Part shown: positions 1-11,549 of the stretch, piece after piece
Position numbering within the stretch: the stretch's first letter is position 1
Layout of the letters: the number at the start of each line of letters is the position of its first letter
Origin: Capitulum mitella
Lineage: Eukaryota > Arthropoda > Thecostraca > Pollicipedomorpha > Pollicipedidae
Assembly (NCBI GenBank): GCA_030062745.1
Contig: CP099846.1
Location: forward strand, 30,523,350-30,587,349
Direction: 5' to 3'
DNA length: 64,000 bases
The notes under the pieces: model-generated
The model's database searches: none
Seen by the model: the letters and a program-made list of their open reading frames with translations, nothing else
Told to the model about the DNA's origin: nothing
Translations under genes and position numbers: made by a program

Positions 1-165
1 ATATATACTTGGCATGAAGCAAACGTCGTGAGCCGAAGACGGTTCCAAGATGCATCGCTGGCCACTCAGCTCGAATCAGTGAATTTCTCATAACTGACGC
101 ACGTTTTAAAATGCGCCTAATTAACTTTTACCGCAAATCTGTTTCACAGCCAGCGAGTCTCTGCC

Positions 166-250
166 GGTTCCATGACGACTGAACCAGTGGCAACTGAACC
201 AGGGCTACTGAACCAGTGGAAACTGAACCAGTGACAGTGAGCCAGCGTTA
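166..250 (+). repeat. 15-bp minisatellite, first block
   Basis: About five degenerate copies of a 15-bp unit, roughly AGTGGCAACTGAACC. The same unit returns at 1296-1355 in this orientation and at 2545-2775 on the opposite strand. The three blocks surround the mariner relic. Confidence 0.75.
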
Positions 251-359
251 GTGGCCAAATTAAAAATCGTTAACCCTCATTTCCAGGGATAAGGAAATTA
301 AAAGTAAGTGTTTTTTTTTTTGTTATAGGCAACGAATTGATTTTTTACTCTCCGTTCGA

Positions 360-990
360 GTCACCCTATTACAAGGGCGTACAAGGGGGCACAAGGGCAG
401 TGTGTACGCCCTTGTGATCATAGGCTGCGATGACCATCTTCAAACTGGCAGGATAGCGCCGCACCTTCTTCGGCCTCGGTGAGCCCTCCACTCTGGCGAT
501 GGCGCTTTAGTTCGGGTTTGCATGACCTTATCCAGGTCTCGTCGATTAGAACAATGCGTTCCAAGGATGATTCACGCCCTCCCTGGAACCGAGAAAGAAG
601 TGTTGTCAGATGTTCAGACGCTGCTCCTTCCGCCCCTCACTCAACGAGTGGGGCACCCGTCTCGCGCACACCTTGGTTTTCTGCAATTTCACGCTCAGAA
701 GGTACCAAATGGACTTGCCGCAGATTCCCACTTCAGGGGCAAGGTCCTCACAGATCCAACGCCTGTCCTCCAGTGCCCGCACGTGCAGCTTGTCTAGTGC
801 CGTTGGTGGCTGGCCGGCACGTGAGTCGTCATCAATGACGGCCGTCGCAGAAATGGCTGGTCCACTTTTTGACAGTCGGCCGAGACAGGCCATCGTTCCC
901 GCTGCTTCCTGCAGAGCGCGGTGAATATCCATGGCGGATTTGACCTGCGCGACCTCCACCTTTACGCAGGCTCGTTACTGTTCGCTCGAA
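360..990 (-). pseudogene. Mariner-family transposase relic
   Basis: Read on the minus strand, this stretch encodes broken pieces of a Tc1/mariner (mariner-type) transposase. I see the helix-turn-helix region (LEDRRWICEDLAPEVGI), the linker motif KVCARRVP, a first catalytic Asp in a DETW context (IVLIDETW), and a downstream core strand resembling MVIAAYDHKGVH followed by VPP. The pieces lie in different frames, so several frameshifts separate them, and similarity ends near position 360 before the other catalytic residues. It is therefore a dead, 3'-truncated copy. It is intergenic, upstream of the structural-protein cluster. The family call rests on motif recognition by eye. Confidence 0.75.
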
Positions 991-1295
991 TCGTGGACAT
1001 AGTGGCAAAACGCGCATGAGAATAAGGACCGTATCACCGTATCACTACTCGAGATATCCTAGTCGAGCTGTCGCAAAACAAGAAAAGAGCACGTACAAAT
1101 GCTCCATACAAATTACGTTTTCTCACTGAAGAAAAAAAGCTATGATCAAAGGCCATGAACTTCTTATATAGACCGTTTCCACAACGTTCCGACAACAATG
1201 GCCCTCTTATGTGTCGTCTGGTGTTTTTTTTTTGTAAGTGGTGCCAGTGTTTAGGTTGTGCTTGAGCACTGCCTGAGAGATATAAAGCTCCGCAT

Positions 1296-1355
1296 GCGGA
1301 GCCAGTGACAGCTGAACCAGTGACAACCGGTCCAGTGGCAACTGAAGCAGGGACA
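1296..1355 (+). repeat. 15-bp minisatellite, second block
   Basis: About four degenerate copies of the same 15-bp unit seen at 166-250 (CCAGTGACAGCTGAA type), in the same orientation. Confidence 0.65.
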
Positions 1356-2544
1356 CTCTTTAGGCAGTTTTGTTTTTGCTTCCCATAGATACCACACTGC
1401 AAATGACGCCAAACAGGGCTAGGCACGGATTCCGTGATGTACCGGCCAATGTTTTCGCGGGTGCCACGGCCTTGTATTACCGAGCGTACCACACGATTGC
1501 GGTCAAGGGACTCGGCCGAGCGACGACTGGAGAGCTTGAGGCTTGGCGGCGGCACATTAACTCTCACCGTTCGATCCCAGGGGAGGGCAAGGGAACGCTA
1601 TTTCTTCGCCTGAAGCTTCACCCATGTCTCTGCGACTCAGCTAAACAGCATCTTACCAACGTCATTGTGAAGAATGACGCACCCATGTCGAATTCTGATG
1701 ATGCCAAAAACGTTGCAGACAACAGCTACGGAATGAGCGATACGTTTAACTTACATTTGGTTATGAACGAGGCGACTGGCACGACGGACGTATCCGCCGC
1801 TGGGATCACTGGGGATGCTGCCCCCCCCCACCAAGAATTTTCATGATCCGAAAGACTACTGAGTACTGCCCCCGTATTTCTGCTCCGTCCCCACACAAGA
1901 ATCCCCAAGTAGTTCGGACCTCGTGGCTACGCCAATGAATGGCACGACATTTAAACCACATCGAAGGCATTTAAACTGGCGGATAGTCACCCGCGGGTCC
2001 CACGCCACTGGAAGTCACGAAAAGGACGTGTAAATGGTCTATTCGGCGACGGAAGTCGCCGCTAAGTGTTTGACGCACAACTGCACGTCAGGTGGACGTC
2101 TCCCTTACAAACGACGTGCACGTAGCCGGAAGTATCCGGCCGTAGAAAGATGGGGCGATGCGGAGACAACCGCGTTGCTTGTTGAAAGACCAACTAAGGA
2201 TTCCAGCGGCATCCATTTTTCCGCCTTCTGCTTTCTGGATGGCCTCCCATGTCACGATGACGACCGCAAACGGCTCAGATCGTGACAAACCGGAACGTTT
2301 CTGGCTACTGCGTCAGAACCACGCCTCGCAGCGCCGAGAAAGCGACATCGTGACTCGGGCTAGGTCGGGCAATCGTGTAGCACGGCAAGCCGAACAAATG
2401 CTCGGGGCCCGGTCGGGTGGTGATTGGTGTACCGTAACACCCGCCGTCTAAGCCCCAACCTCTTGCGCGGGTTTGCCCGCGCTCGCAACGAGGGCTATGC
2501 CCGGCTTACGTTCTATCGGACCCGAGTTATTTTCCTGGCTGCGC
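1356..2544. other. Gene-free stretch
   Basis: An open frame of about 158 codons starts near 1370 on the plus strand. It has no recognisable domain, biased composition or neighbour support, so I do not call it a gene. Nothing else recognised. Confidence 0.4.
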
Positions 2545-2775
2545 GCTGGTTCAGCTGTCACTGGCTTAGTTCCCGCTGGTTCGGTTGTCACTGTTTCAGT
2601 TGTCTTGGTTCAGTTGCTACTGGCTCAGTTCTCCCCGTCCCAGTTGGTACTGGTTCAGTTATCAGTGGGCCAGTTCCCATTAGCTCAGTTCTTGCTGGTT
2701 CGGCTGTCACTGGCTAAGTTTCACTGGTTCGCTTGTCACCGGCCCAGTTGTCCTTGGCTCAGCTGTCTGATTACC
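2545..2775 (-). repeat. 15-bp minisatellite, inverted block
   Basis: About fifteen degenerate 15-bp units (GGTTCAGTTGTCACT on the plus strand) form the longest block. It is inverted relative to the blocks at 166-250 and 1296-1355. Both plus-strand frames stay open here only because the unit is a multiple of three. Confidence 0.8.
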
Positions 2776-4562
2776 ATCTCCGTCCCTCCCAGGCAAATCG
2801 CCTGATAAACATCCACACAAAATCGGTTGACTGCTGAAACATGAATTCGTAACAAGGAAGGAAAATGTTACATTAGGCCAAGGTTACTGGAGACAAAAGC
2901 TTAAACGCATATGGAAGCGCGTGACTTGAGCTGTTAACCTATATGTTCTGACTTTATGAGTCCTGAGCTATATCCTACCAAAAAAAGTCTGGAACACTTA
3001 AGTTTTGGTCACACATCTACGGAAAGGATTTGACTGAAAACAGTTGAGAAGCATCGTCTCTTATCGGAATGTACAGGAACGTAGGAACTGGGGGAGGGCA
3101 TATGCCCTCCAGCTCTGAGAAACATGTAACATTAACCCTAATAACAACACCTCTGGCGGTGCGTGAAAAGACACGAGGTAAAAATCATGTTACCCCATCT
3201 CCGCAAAAGTTTCGACGCTAGTGAAAACGTACAACTGGCCAGTGGCATTTCACTTTAACCTGTTTGGCATATACTACTCTGCGTGGTAGGGATTTTTTTT
3301 CAAATCTGCATATACAACCATCCAAACTAATATGCTTGATTCCTTTGAACAAATGAGCAACTTTAGTTCTGTTTCGGTTAGTCCGGTTAGTCTGCAGGAA
3401 AATTCGTCTTTGCCATGGTTACAGCGGAGGAAGCAGGATCTAATGGGTCTAACGGCTCCAGAGGTCCTAAAGACCTCTGGAGCCGTGGTGGTTGTTTGAC
3501 ATCGAGAATGAAGCTAATTGTCATTACGTCGAGGGTTTTCTGCTTATCGTGTATTTTAACAGAAAGGCAGGCTCCGTGGTCCATTGAAGATTATGTATTG
3601 CTGCTGTATGGCGGATGTATTATTGATGATAATAAGAGTAAAAAGGCGTTTAAGGTTTGCCTCTCGCATCAGCTTTGATCATGTTTTGACCTGTGGCGTG
3701 ACGTTTGCGTGTACCGTAATGCTGCATTATGATGTTCGATGACGTGGAAGTAACTGACGTGTAAGCCCTCATTGCCGTTTGTATCCTGATTTGGACAGTA
3801 AACTAGCCTATAGGTCTGACTCTTGTGCATAGATAACACATTCATCGCCAAGATCTGGTTAAATGAGAAAACGAGTTATCGAGAACGATACCGTTCAATG
3901 TATGATTTAACATCGAAACGAAAAAGAAAACTTGGTTCTGTGCAGCCAGGAGCGCAGCCAACCCACAATGTTGGGTGGTCCTCGCCCAGCGGTGGGTTTA
4001 TGTAGGCCCTTGTCCAAAAATATAAACTTAACATTTTACAGAGGGACTCGAGGCAGAGGCATGGCGAGCCCAAAATTTCAAGGGGCATGCTTGACCAATG
4101 GTGAGCCCCTTTGCTATGAGTGGGCCCCTGGAGTATAGACAGCCAGTGGAAATTTTACAACCCTGGACGCTTGCCGTTCCTAAATATTATTAGTTGCAAC
4201 TAGATGGCTCTTCTCTAATTGTCGATGGTCGCGCCAAAACAGATTTTTATTGAGGCGGCCAGGGATGTGCTTTCCTTCCCCTTTCTGTGTGCCCCGGCAT
4301 CGGTCCATTTATGACGTCCACCAGCGCGAAACATTCCCTTTAACCTTATTCCCGTACCCCTAAAGCTAGGACGCATTCCCGTAGTCGGGGAGGGACTACT
4401 CATTTAAGATCACTCGCTTGAGATCTCAAGAAATAGCCGTCCGATCTGAGCGAAACAAACAGCAATCAGTTCGCCATGGCGGTAACGACATTGTCATAAC
4501 AGACGTTTTTAAAATTATGTAAGGGGTGAATACGGGAGGGGGGCAAAAGATAAGAAACAGGG
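2776..4562. other. Gene-free stretch with one perfect hairpin
   Basis: No coding region recognised. A perfect 14-bp stem with a 5-base loop lies at 3453-3485 (arms CGGCTCCAGAGGTC and GACCTCTGGAGCCG). The rest is AT-rich unique-looking sequence. Confidence 0.5.
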
Positions 4563-4935
4563 CGAGGACCCCTGAGACGATCCACTGTTTCCATCAGAGG
4601 GCCCCTGTGAAGTGGTGCAATATCCTTCAGAGGATCCTTGGGCTGAGTGGCTGTAGCCACCAGATAATCCCTGGGATGAGGAAGTGTATCCACTAGAAGA
4701 CCCATTAGGGGGAGCACGGTATTTTCCAGAGGATCCATGGGAAGGAGCGCTATATCCACCAGACAATCCCAATGACGATGTCCTGTTTTCACCGGAAGGT
4801 CTGCGCGAAGGTGCACTATAGCCTCCAGAGGTTCCCCGCGAATGATCGCTGTGTCCACCACAGGATCCCTGCGTTAAGGAGCTGTACCCACCAGATGATC
4901 CCTGTCAACAGGCGCCATATCCATCTAATGACCCG
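4563..4935 (-). pseudogene. Fragment H of silk-like repeat protein gene
   Basis: On the minus strand this stretch encodes about ten 11-residue units of the cluster's repeat (for example GSSSGYTSSSQ and LSGGYSHSAQG). It has no signal peptide, no N-terminal Gly/Tyr region and no C-terminal tail. The frame breaks near 4772, with more units continuing to about 4935 in another frame. It lies downstream of copy A on the same strand, beyond copy A's 3' flank (5170-5900). It is best read as the repeat core left from a further decayed copy. Ends are approximate because the repeats fade into unrelated sequence. Confidence 0.75.
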
Positions 4936-5922
4936 TGAGCAGGTGAGGGGCCGTCGCGAGTTAGAGGGGTCCGTCAACCGCCCCCTATCCCTCTCCTCGC
5001 AGTCGGGAGTGCATGGCGCCGGCTGCCAGTCGGGAGCCGGTCAGTCATAAACTGCAAAAAGGTAGACCATGATATCCTTTTTCAAGCCCGTAAACGAAGT
5101 GGCGTGAGCCAGTGGACAAGACGAGAACAAGGATAATACGTTAAATTAAGGATTTGATATTATGGGCTGATAAGGCTTGACATGGAAGGAACACGTAGGG
5201 TGCCATCGTTACAGAACAATCTTTTCGTCATCTGCTTGTACTTGTTCTTTTCATTCATGGGCTGTGCCTGCGATACACTATTCTTTCATCCCATATTCAC
5301 CTTGGCTGGCCATGAAAGATTATGTTAGACATCGAGACCGAAATGAAACGAAGGAAAGGCGGGTTAGTTAGTTAGCATATATTTCACAAAACGTTCATGT
5401 ACCTGCAACCGGATCATCATACCCAAACAAACGAAGTATGAGTTTATAAATATAACAGCTTGATACCTTAATAGCCTTGAGAAATACACACATTGCATCA
5501 TTTACAATGTATTAGCAAAAGTATTACACAAAACGTAACTGATGTCAGCACGATGTATGCAACGGGTAAGTCATAAAAAACCGTTTCATAGCCCTGATCA
5601 GAATGCAGAAGACGTGTTCCAATCATCATTGTTAGCCCGACGACATTCGCAAATACACCTGGGAAGACAGCATTCTCAAACTCGTCTTCCCCGCCTGAAA
5701 CTGACTGATTCTGGTCAACCTGGAACACTTTGAAATTGGCGTGTGGAAATGTAAAAAGAAAAAAGCTGACATCGAAATCGCCATACTCAAAAAAGAAATA
5801 CAACACACGGTAATCACAGCATCTGTGTAGAAACCGAAATATACTTGGTGCTTGGTGGGTACAATTTTCGCACAACGTTCTGAAAGACGTCCGAGGCATG
5901 ATTCCCTAGATACTGTGAAACA

Positions 5923-7971
5923 CTACTTGCGGAGATGGGACACTACCGCAACCTGGAAACTCAGCAGGGGCACCTTGTGACCATCCTGGGATTTCTGCTG
6001 AACTTGGTAGTTCGCCGATCCGGGCGACTGAGCGCTGGATACAGAGGATCCCTGCGACGAGGCGCCGTATCCACCGGAAGATCCCTGTAAAGGAGCACTG
6101 TATCCACCCGAGGATCCCTGCGAAGAGACACTGTATCCAACAGACGATCCTTGCGAAAAGGTGCCGTATCCACCGGAGGATCCCTGTGAGGGGGCACCGT
6201 ATCCATTGGCGGACCCATGTGAAGGGGCGCCGTGTCCACCAGACGATCCCTGCGAGGCGGAACTGCTTCCAGTAGTGGATTCTTGTGAGGCGGCGCTGTA
6301 TCCACCAGATGATCCCTGGGAAGGTATATTGTATCCACCAGATGATCCCTGGGAAGGTATATTGTATCCACCAGAAAAACCATGAGACGATCCACTGTTT
6401 CCACCAGAGGACCACTGTGAACTGATACCATATCCCCCAGAGGATCCCTGGGTTGAAGAGCTGTACCCACCAGATGATTCCTGGGATGACGAGCTGTATC
6501 CGGTTGTAGATCCATGAGATGGTCCAGAGGATCCATCGGAAGGAGCACTATACCCACCAGACGATCCCTGAGAGGATGCGCTGTTTACCCCAGAGGATCC
6601 CTGTGAAGTAGCGCCGTATCCTCCAGAAGATTTCCGTGAATTGTCGTATCCATCAGAGGATCCCTGAGTTGGGGAGCCGTACCCACCAGAAGACTCCTGT
6701 AAAGAAGCGCCGTATCCACCAGAAGATTCCTGAGTGGGAGCACTGTATCCGCCCGAGGATTCCTGAGAGGGAGTGCTGTATCCATCAGATGGCCCCTGAG
6801 AAGGCGTGCCGTATCCAAGCAGATGGCCCCTCAGGAGCGGCGCTGTATCCACTTGAAGATCCCTGAGAGGGAGCGCTGAATCCATCTGACGACCCTTGGG
6901 AAGAAAGAGCTATATCCACCTGATTCCTGAGAGGGAGTGCTGTATCCTCCAGAGCATCCCTGGGAAGGAGGGTTGTAACCCCCAGAGGATCCCTGGGACG
7001 GTGGGCTGTATCCACCGGAAGAGCCCTGTGAAAAGGCACTGTATCCAACAGAAGAAGTTTGAGATGGGTCAGTGTACCCTCCCGACGAGCCCTGAGAGGA
7101 TGAATCGTATCCACCAGTGAACCCTCCGCTGCTAGATGCTCCGAAGGTGGAGCTGCTGGGTGTATGGTATCTTCCAATGGGCTGGGATGAGATCGACTGG
7201 GACTGGGACGATGACGCTGAGGGAGAAGAGACTTCGTACGAAGCTCCTCCACGCCCTGCCGCGCCGGACTGCCATTCGTAGTCGGTGGAACTTCCTCCTC
7301 CAGAGCCACCGGATGAAGTTCCGTATGCCTGAAAGCCTCCACCTGCCGCACCACTCGAAGAAGCTCCAAATCCAGAGCTGGACCCTCGTCCGCTTCCACC
7401 AGTGGAGGGAACTCCGTATCCGGTGGGAGCTCCTGCTTCTGTACTACCAGAGAGGCCTCCGTATCCGGAACCGTCTCCTCGTCCGCTTCTCCCACCGGAG
7501 GACGCTCCGTATCCAAAGCTGCCACCTCCTCCTTCCTTCGTTTCCTGCGCTAGAGGAGACTCTGTACCCCGAGAGATCTCTGCCGCTGCCGTCGCTGAAG
7601 CTGTTGTCGGCGAGGCAAACCGCCGCTATCAACAGTGATAGGAAGGCCTGAGGCAAAAAAAAGTGCGTTAGATTAGCACAAGGACAGTGTTTTGTCTGAA
7701 GACTCCGACAAAAATTGGCAACCTGAAGGAAGCTACTACCGACTGGCTGTTGGAATGCGCTTCTAAGCCTGTGTGAACTCTAGGAGCATACCGAAAAGTT
7801 TCGGTGTTGCTATGATTTTAACGGATTCCGTCTACATCGTTTGCCTCGTATGCGAACATCAGAAACGTAGACAGTGACACCATCACCACTCGTGCTCCTT
7901 GGAGCCCCAGACGGTACCGGCATGTTCGCCAGTGACCCGTTCCTCCGTCATCTCACCTTGCTGTGCCGCAT
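5923..7971 (-). pseudogene. Copy A: silk-like secreted repeat protein, frameshifted
   Basis: Minus-strand copy. Exon 1 is 7957-7971 (Met-Arg-His-Ser-Lys, donor GTGAGA). The intron is 7648-7956. Exon 2 runs 7647-5923 and ends at the usual C-terminal tail and TAG. The start fits a TATA box 63 bp upstream. The signal peptide (AFLSLLIAAVCLA) and the Gly/Tyr-rich N-terminal region are recognisable. Three +1 shifts relative to sister copies break the reading: in the AGGAAGGAGG run at about 7526-7541, one extra T (minus strand) near 6904, and one extra base near 6818. Together they restore the frame, so the last ~300 codons and the tail are in the frame of the signal peptide. It could be a real pseudogene, or a live gene with three sequence errors; three separate sites make decay more likely. 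Copies A and B point away from each other. Confidence 0.85.
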
Positions 7972-7984
7972 GTTGCCGGTGGTG

Positions 7985-8115
7985 GTGCTGAAGACTGTTT
8001 GCCTGCTGTGCATTGCCGGTCGGTCGGCTATATACGGCCGTCGGGGACCGCATGACTGGGACGGAGTGCCGGCCGCCGGGCGTCGCCCCTCTCGGCTGGG
8101 TCGGCGACAGTTTCG
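7985..8115 (-). promoter_or_regulatory. Core promoter of copy A
   Basis: A GC-rich block conserved nearly base for base with the promoters of copies B, D and E. The TATA box (TATATAG on the minus strand) is at 8028-8034, and the A of the start ATG is 63 bp downstream of its first base. Confidence 0.8.
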
Positions 8116-8179
8116 AAATCGGAACACATTGGACAAATGCAATACATGTCTCCTTGCCTTTAATATGCTAAAGAGCTGA

Positions 8180-8522
8180 ATTCAGCATTGCTTTTGCAAT
8201 GACGTGAATTAGCCTTGAAGGGAGCTGTTCACTTTTGCGTAGGGTTTTGCATTGAGATAGCAGGGTTGTAGCTTGTGTATAGGAATCATATGATCCCAAA
8301 CAAGTTTACGCAAAAACTCTTCCTTTACGGAGCCAGAACAGTTTATGCAAAAGATTTTGAAGGGGATTGCCAGATTTGGGGAGTGCCAGATGCTTGGTGA
8401 CGTCATAGGTTTAATGGCGACCTTAGCTAACCTTGGACAAGAGCGTTGACTTCGTCGCTGTTGCCAGCGCTTGCCACTCGTGGGAACAATGGCGGCCTGA
8501 GGCCCTTGTCAAGTGACTGAAA
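8180..8522 (-). repeat. Duplicated 5' flank of copy A, proximal part
   Basis: Reverse complement of the block upstream of copies B (about 10,980-11,340), C, D and E, recognised by the phrase GCCGCCATTGTTCCCACG and the following GTTGGCAACAGCAACGAAG. The homology stops at 8522 and resumes at 10,344, so the block is split by an insertion. Confidence 0.8.
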
Positions 8523-10343
8523 CAAGGGCGGCGGAAGTGGGGACGGGGGGGGGACAGCTGCCCCCCACAATTGCGATGGGTCTGGGGCAAGACTATATAT
8601 CTCCCCCCCCATTTATGATCTTGGGGGCCTCGCGAGAAATTTAACAAAGAAAAAAGGGGATAAAAGCGACGAACACGCCAAAAAAAACAAAAAAAAGAAG
8701 GAAAATGCAACTATGGAGGCAAAGAAGCAGGCACATGGTATGCGTGGCCTCTCAAGTCCTACTTTGTTCGGGACCTCAGCGTTCTTCCGGTAGGGGCCTC
8801 GAACAGGTTGGACCCAAAACTGGTCAGAGACCGTGAACTTGCAATTTTTCAGGGACCTCGCGGAATGGACCCGGCTGGCCTACCCCGACACGCAATTCGG
8901 ACCCTGCTAGGGGACCCGGTTTCCATCCAACAAAGGGCCTCTTATTGATTACACTCAAAGTTGGCTCAGCGACCAGGACTTATAATTTCCAGTGGCCTCA
9001 GAATTAATGGACCGAGGTGACCTGCGCTGAACCGGGGTTCAAACCCTGTTAGGGGCCCCGACTTAGGTCCGAGAGAGGGCCTCATACCGATTCCACTCAA
9101 AGATGGTCCTCACAATTTTCAGAGGGCCTTACAGAATCCCTTGACAGGGCTGCCTGCGCTGATCCAGTTCGAACCCTGTTACGACGAATTACGCCTAAAA
9201 ATGACCTGGAGACTGGGAACTTACAGCTTTTAAGGGGACTCGCTTTGCAAGGCCTCGCGGAACTGCCCCGGCCTCTGACGGAGTTCGGACCATGTCAGGG
9301 GGCCCCCGGCTTCCACCCGAGAGAGGGTCTCTTGTCGATTATACTTAGAAGGGGCCCAGACACCAGGAACTGACAATTTTTAGAGGACCTTACAGAGTGG
9401 ACTTGGGTTGCCCGCTTTGAAGCAAGGTTCACATCTTGGAGGGTGTCCCAGCTCCCGTCCGTAAGAGGGCCTCGTGCCAGTCTTACTCAAAAGTAACCAA
9501 GAGACTGGTGGATATTTAGATTTTTAGGGGGCTCCGCAGAATGAATCCGGACGACCTGCGCTGAACTGGAATCAACCACGCCCTGACAGAGGGCCCCGGC
9601 TTCCGTTTGTGAGAGGGCCTCATACTGATTATACCTGAAAGCAGCCAAGAGACCGGGAATTTGATATTGTTAGGGGCCTCACAGAATGGACGTGGGTGGC
9701 CTGGGTCCATTCTCTCACGAAATTGTTCCCTAGACCTTGCCTCGGCTTCCGTACGGAAGAGTGTCTGGTTGGTTCGTGGATTCGTTTACGGCGTTCTGAA
9801 CGAAAAGTGGAGATGTGCGTGTCCTGCAGGGGCCACAGTCCCCTCTCCCAATGGCTTTGAGATTTAGCATACGCCTTTGGGTGGTTTAGTCGACTAATCG
9901 CCTAATGTCTAATGTCTAATCGACTATCGACCAATGAACTAAAACGTCCAATCGAGCTCTATGAGGCCATCGTTTTATGGCGATTATTATTGCTATTTTA
10001 TTATTACCGTTTTTAACATTATTCTGCTTAATGTTATTCTTAACATTTTTAGTATTGTTATAGTATAGCTAGTGACTGGAACGAGACACGGACGTCAGGA
10101 GTTCACGGTGGGACCAATCTGTGCCGCACCTGCCGAGTCTAGCGGTTGAATGCCAGAGTTCGCACAACGCATGTCTGGGTCGTGGACTTACCCCGCCCGG
10201 TGGGGCGAAATACGACTTCCATTAAATGAAACATGGACTTTTCGGGGGATCAGGGCCCTTCGTAGGAAGGGCGGCCTCTCAACATCCAGAGGACTTAAAA
10301 TTTTGTTTTGCCCCCCATGATCAAATAAAATCCGCCGCCACTG
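8523..10343. mobile_element. hAT-like non-autonomous element splitting the 5' flank of copy A
   Basis: The 5' flank homologous to the other copies stops at 8522 and resumes at 10,344. The inserted 1.8 kb has imperfect terminal inverted repeats (CAAGGGCGGCGGA at the left, CAGTGGCGGCGGA at the right end read inward) and flanking 8-mers GACTGAAA and AACTGCAA that match at 6 of 8 bases, as expected for an aged 8-bp duplication. The left end is followed by a G run and the right end by GGGGGG. There is no transposase. CA(G/A)-type termini plus 8-bp duplications suggest the hAT superfamily. Confidence 0.6.
8750..9740. repeat. Degenerate satellite, unit about 147 bp
   Basis: About six or seven copies of a unit containing GAGAGGGCCTC, ACTCAAA, AATTTTTAGGGGCCTC and CCTGCGCTGAACC. 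Anchor phrases recur at about 8930, 9073, 9315, 9462 and 9612, giving spacings of 143, 242 (one irregular or missing anchor), 147 and 150. Some units contain GGTTCAAACCC, which resembles an RNA polymerase III B box, but no tRNA fold follows. It lies inside the hAT-like element. Confidence 0.75.
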
Positions 10344-10572
10344 AACTGCAATGTTGCGCGTGTGGTGCCTCAGGTCGTTTTTTGTGAGTATTTGCCAATT
10401 TGATGTTCCAGATGTCAATGCAGCGCAAATGCAGTTGTGAATATAATGTTGCACGAAATGTCATTGCAGCGTATCGTTTTCCTAACTTTGATTCACCGTT
10501 AATCTTGGAGCGTGACGTCACATCATTGCGCGGCTGACGTCTCTGCTGTAAATGACGTCTTACGCTGCATAT
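10344..10572 (-). repeat. Duplicated 5' flank of copy A, distal part
   Basis: Reverse complement of the distal 5' block seen in direct orientation at about 10,745-10,980, and before copies C, D and E. It carries a perfect TGACGTCA. With the plus-strand block of copy B it forms an inverted repeat pair between the divergent copies A and B. Confidence 0.7.
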
Positions 10573-10744
10573 TTTCACCAAAATTTTTGCATTTCCCAGA
10601 CTTCAGGCCAGAAACAAGTCACCGAATCGTTATAGCCGTACTTTGTTTAGTCATTTCATATTATTTGCTAGATTTTCACCCAGACCTAAAATGCGCAGAT
10701 AACGATTCCGTCACTTGTTTCTGTTATGAAACCAGGGAAATGTA

Positions 10745-11419
10745 AAAATTTTGGTGCAAGTATTCAACACCATGACGTCATTTATAGGAACGTCAGCGAT
10801 GTAACATCATGCCTCTAGGATTTGCGGTAAACGAAATTCAGGCAAACGATGTATTGCAATGACATTCGTGCAACATTACATTGACATTTGCATCTGCACT
10901 GCACTGACATATGCAACATCACATGGAAAAATACTCACGAAAAACAGCCCCCACGACACCACATACGCAACATTTCAACCGCTTGACTCGGGCCTCAGGC
11001 CGCCATTGTTCCCACGGGTGACGAGCGTTGGCAACAGCAACGAAGTTAACGCTCTTGTCCGAGGTTCGCCAGGGTTGCCATTAGGACTATGGCGTCACCA
11101 TGCATCTCGCACACCCCAAAATCTGGCACTTCCCTTCAAAATCGTTCTCATAGTCTGTTCTAGCTCCGTAAAGGAAGAGTTTTAGACTGGGAGTGCTTTG
11201 GATCGTACGATTACTAAACACAAGCTATAAACATGCTATCTCGGCTCAAAACCATGTACAGAGTTGAACATGGCTGTTTTTAGGCCGATTTTTTATTTAA
11301 GGCTGTTTCAACCTTACCTCATTGCAACAGCAATGGTAAGTTCAGCCCTTAAGTACATCAAAGATGAGGAGACATCTACTACATTTGTCCAATGTCTTCC
11401 GATTTCGAAACTGCTGCCG
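10745..11419 (+). repeat. Duplicated 5' flank of copy B
   Basis: Direct copy of the block found before C (from about 26,720), D (about 31,850) and E (about 37,687). Its landmarks are TGACGTCATTTATAG, GGCAAACGATG, GCAACATT and the GCCGCCATTGTTCCCACG segment. No gene inside. Confidence 0.75.
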
Positions 11420-11549
11420 ACCCAACCGAGAGGGGCGACGCCCGGCGACCGGCACTCCGTCCCAGTCATGCGGTCCCCGACGGCCGTATATAGCCGACCG
11501 ACCGGCAATGCACAGCAAACACACCGCCTTCAGCACCGCAGCCGGCAAC
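11420..11549 (+). promoter_or_regulatory. Core promoter of copy B
   Basis: Same GC-rich conserved block as the other copies. TATATAG is at 11487-11493, 63 bp before the ATG at 11550. An in-frame ATG 14 codons upstream lies only about 20 bp after TATA, so it probably precedes the transcription start. Confidence 0.8.

Noticed and set aside
1370..1846. 158-codon plus-strand open frame with ordinary composition
   Set aside because: I see no domain, signal peptide or conserved motif, and it lies in transposon-rich DNA. It remains a possible decayed transposon gene but cannot be supported.
2424..2805. Val/Ser/Gly pentapeptide frames over the 15-bp repeat
   Set aside because: Open only because the unit is 15 bp. 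The inverted copies elsewhere give unrelated translations.
9030..9060. B-box-like GGTTCAAACCC as a sign of a tRNA gene
   Set aside because: No matching A box at the right distance, no cloverleaf, and the phrase belongs to a satellite unit that varies between copies.
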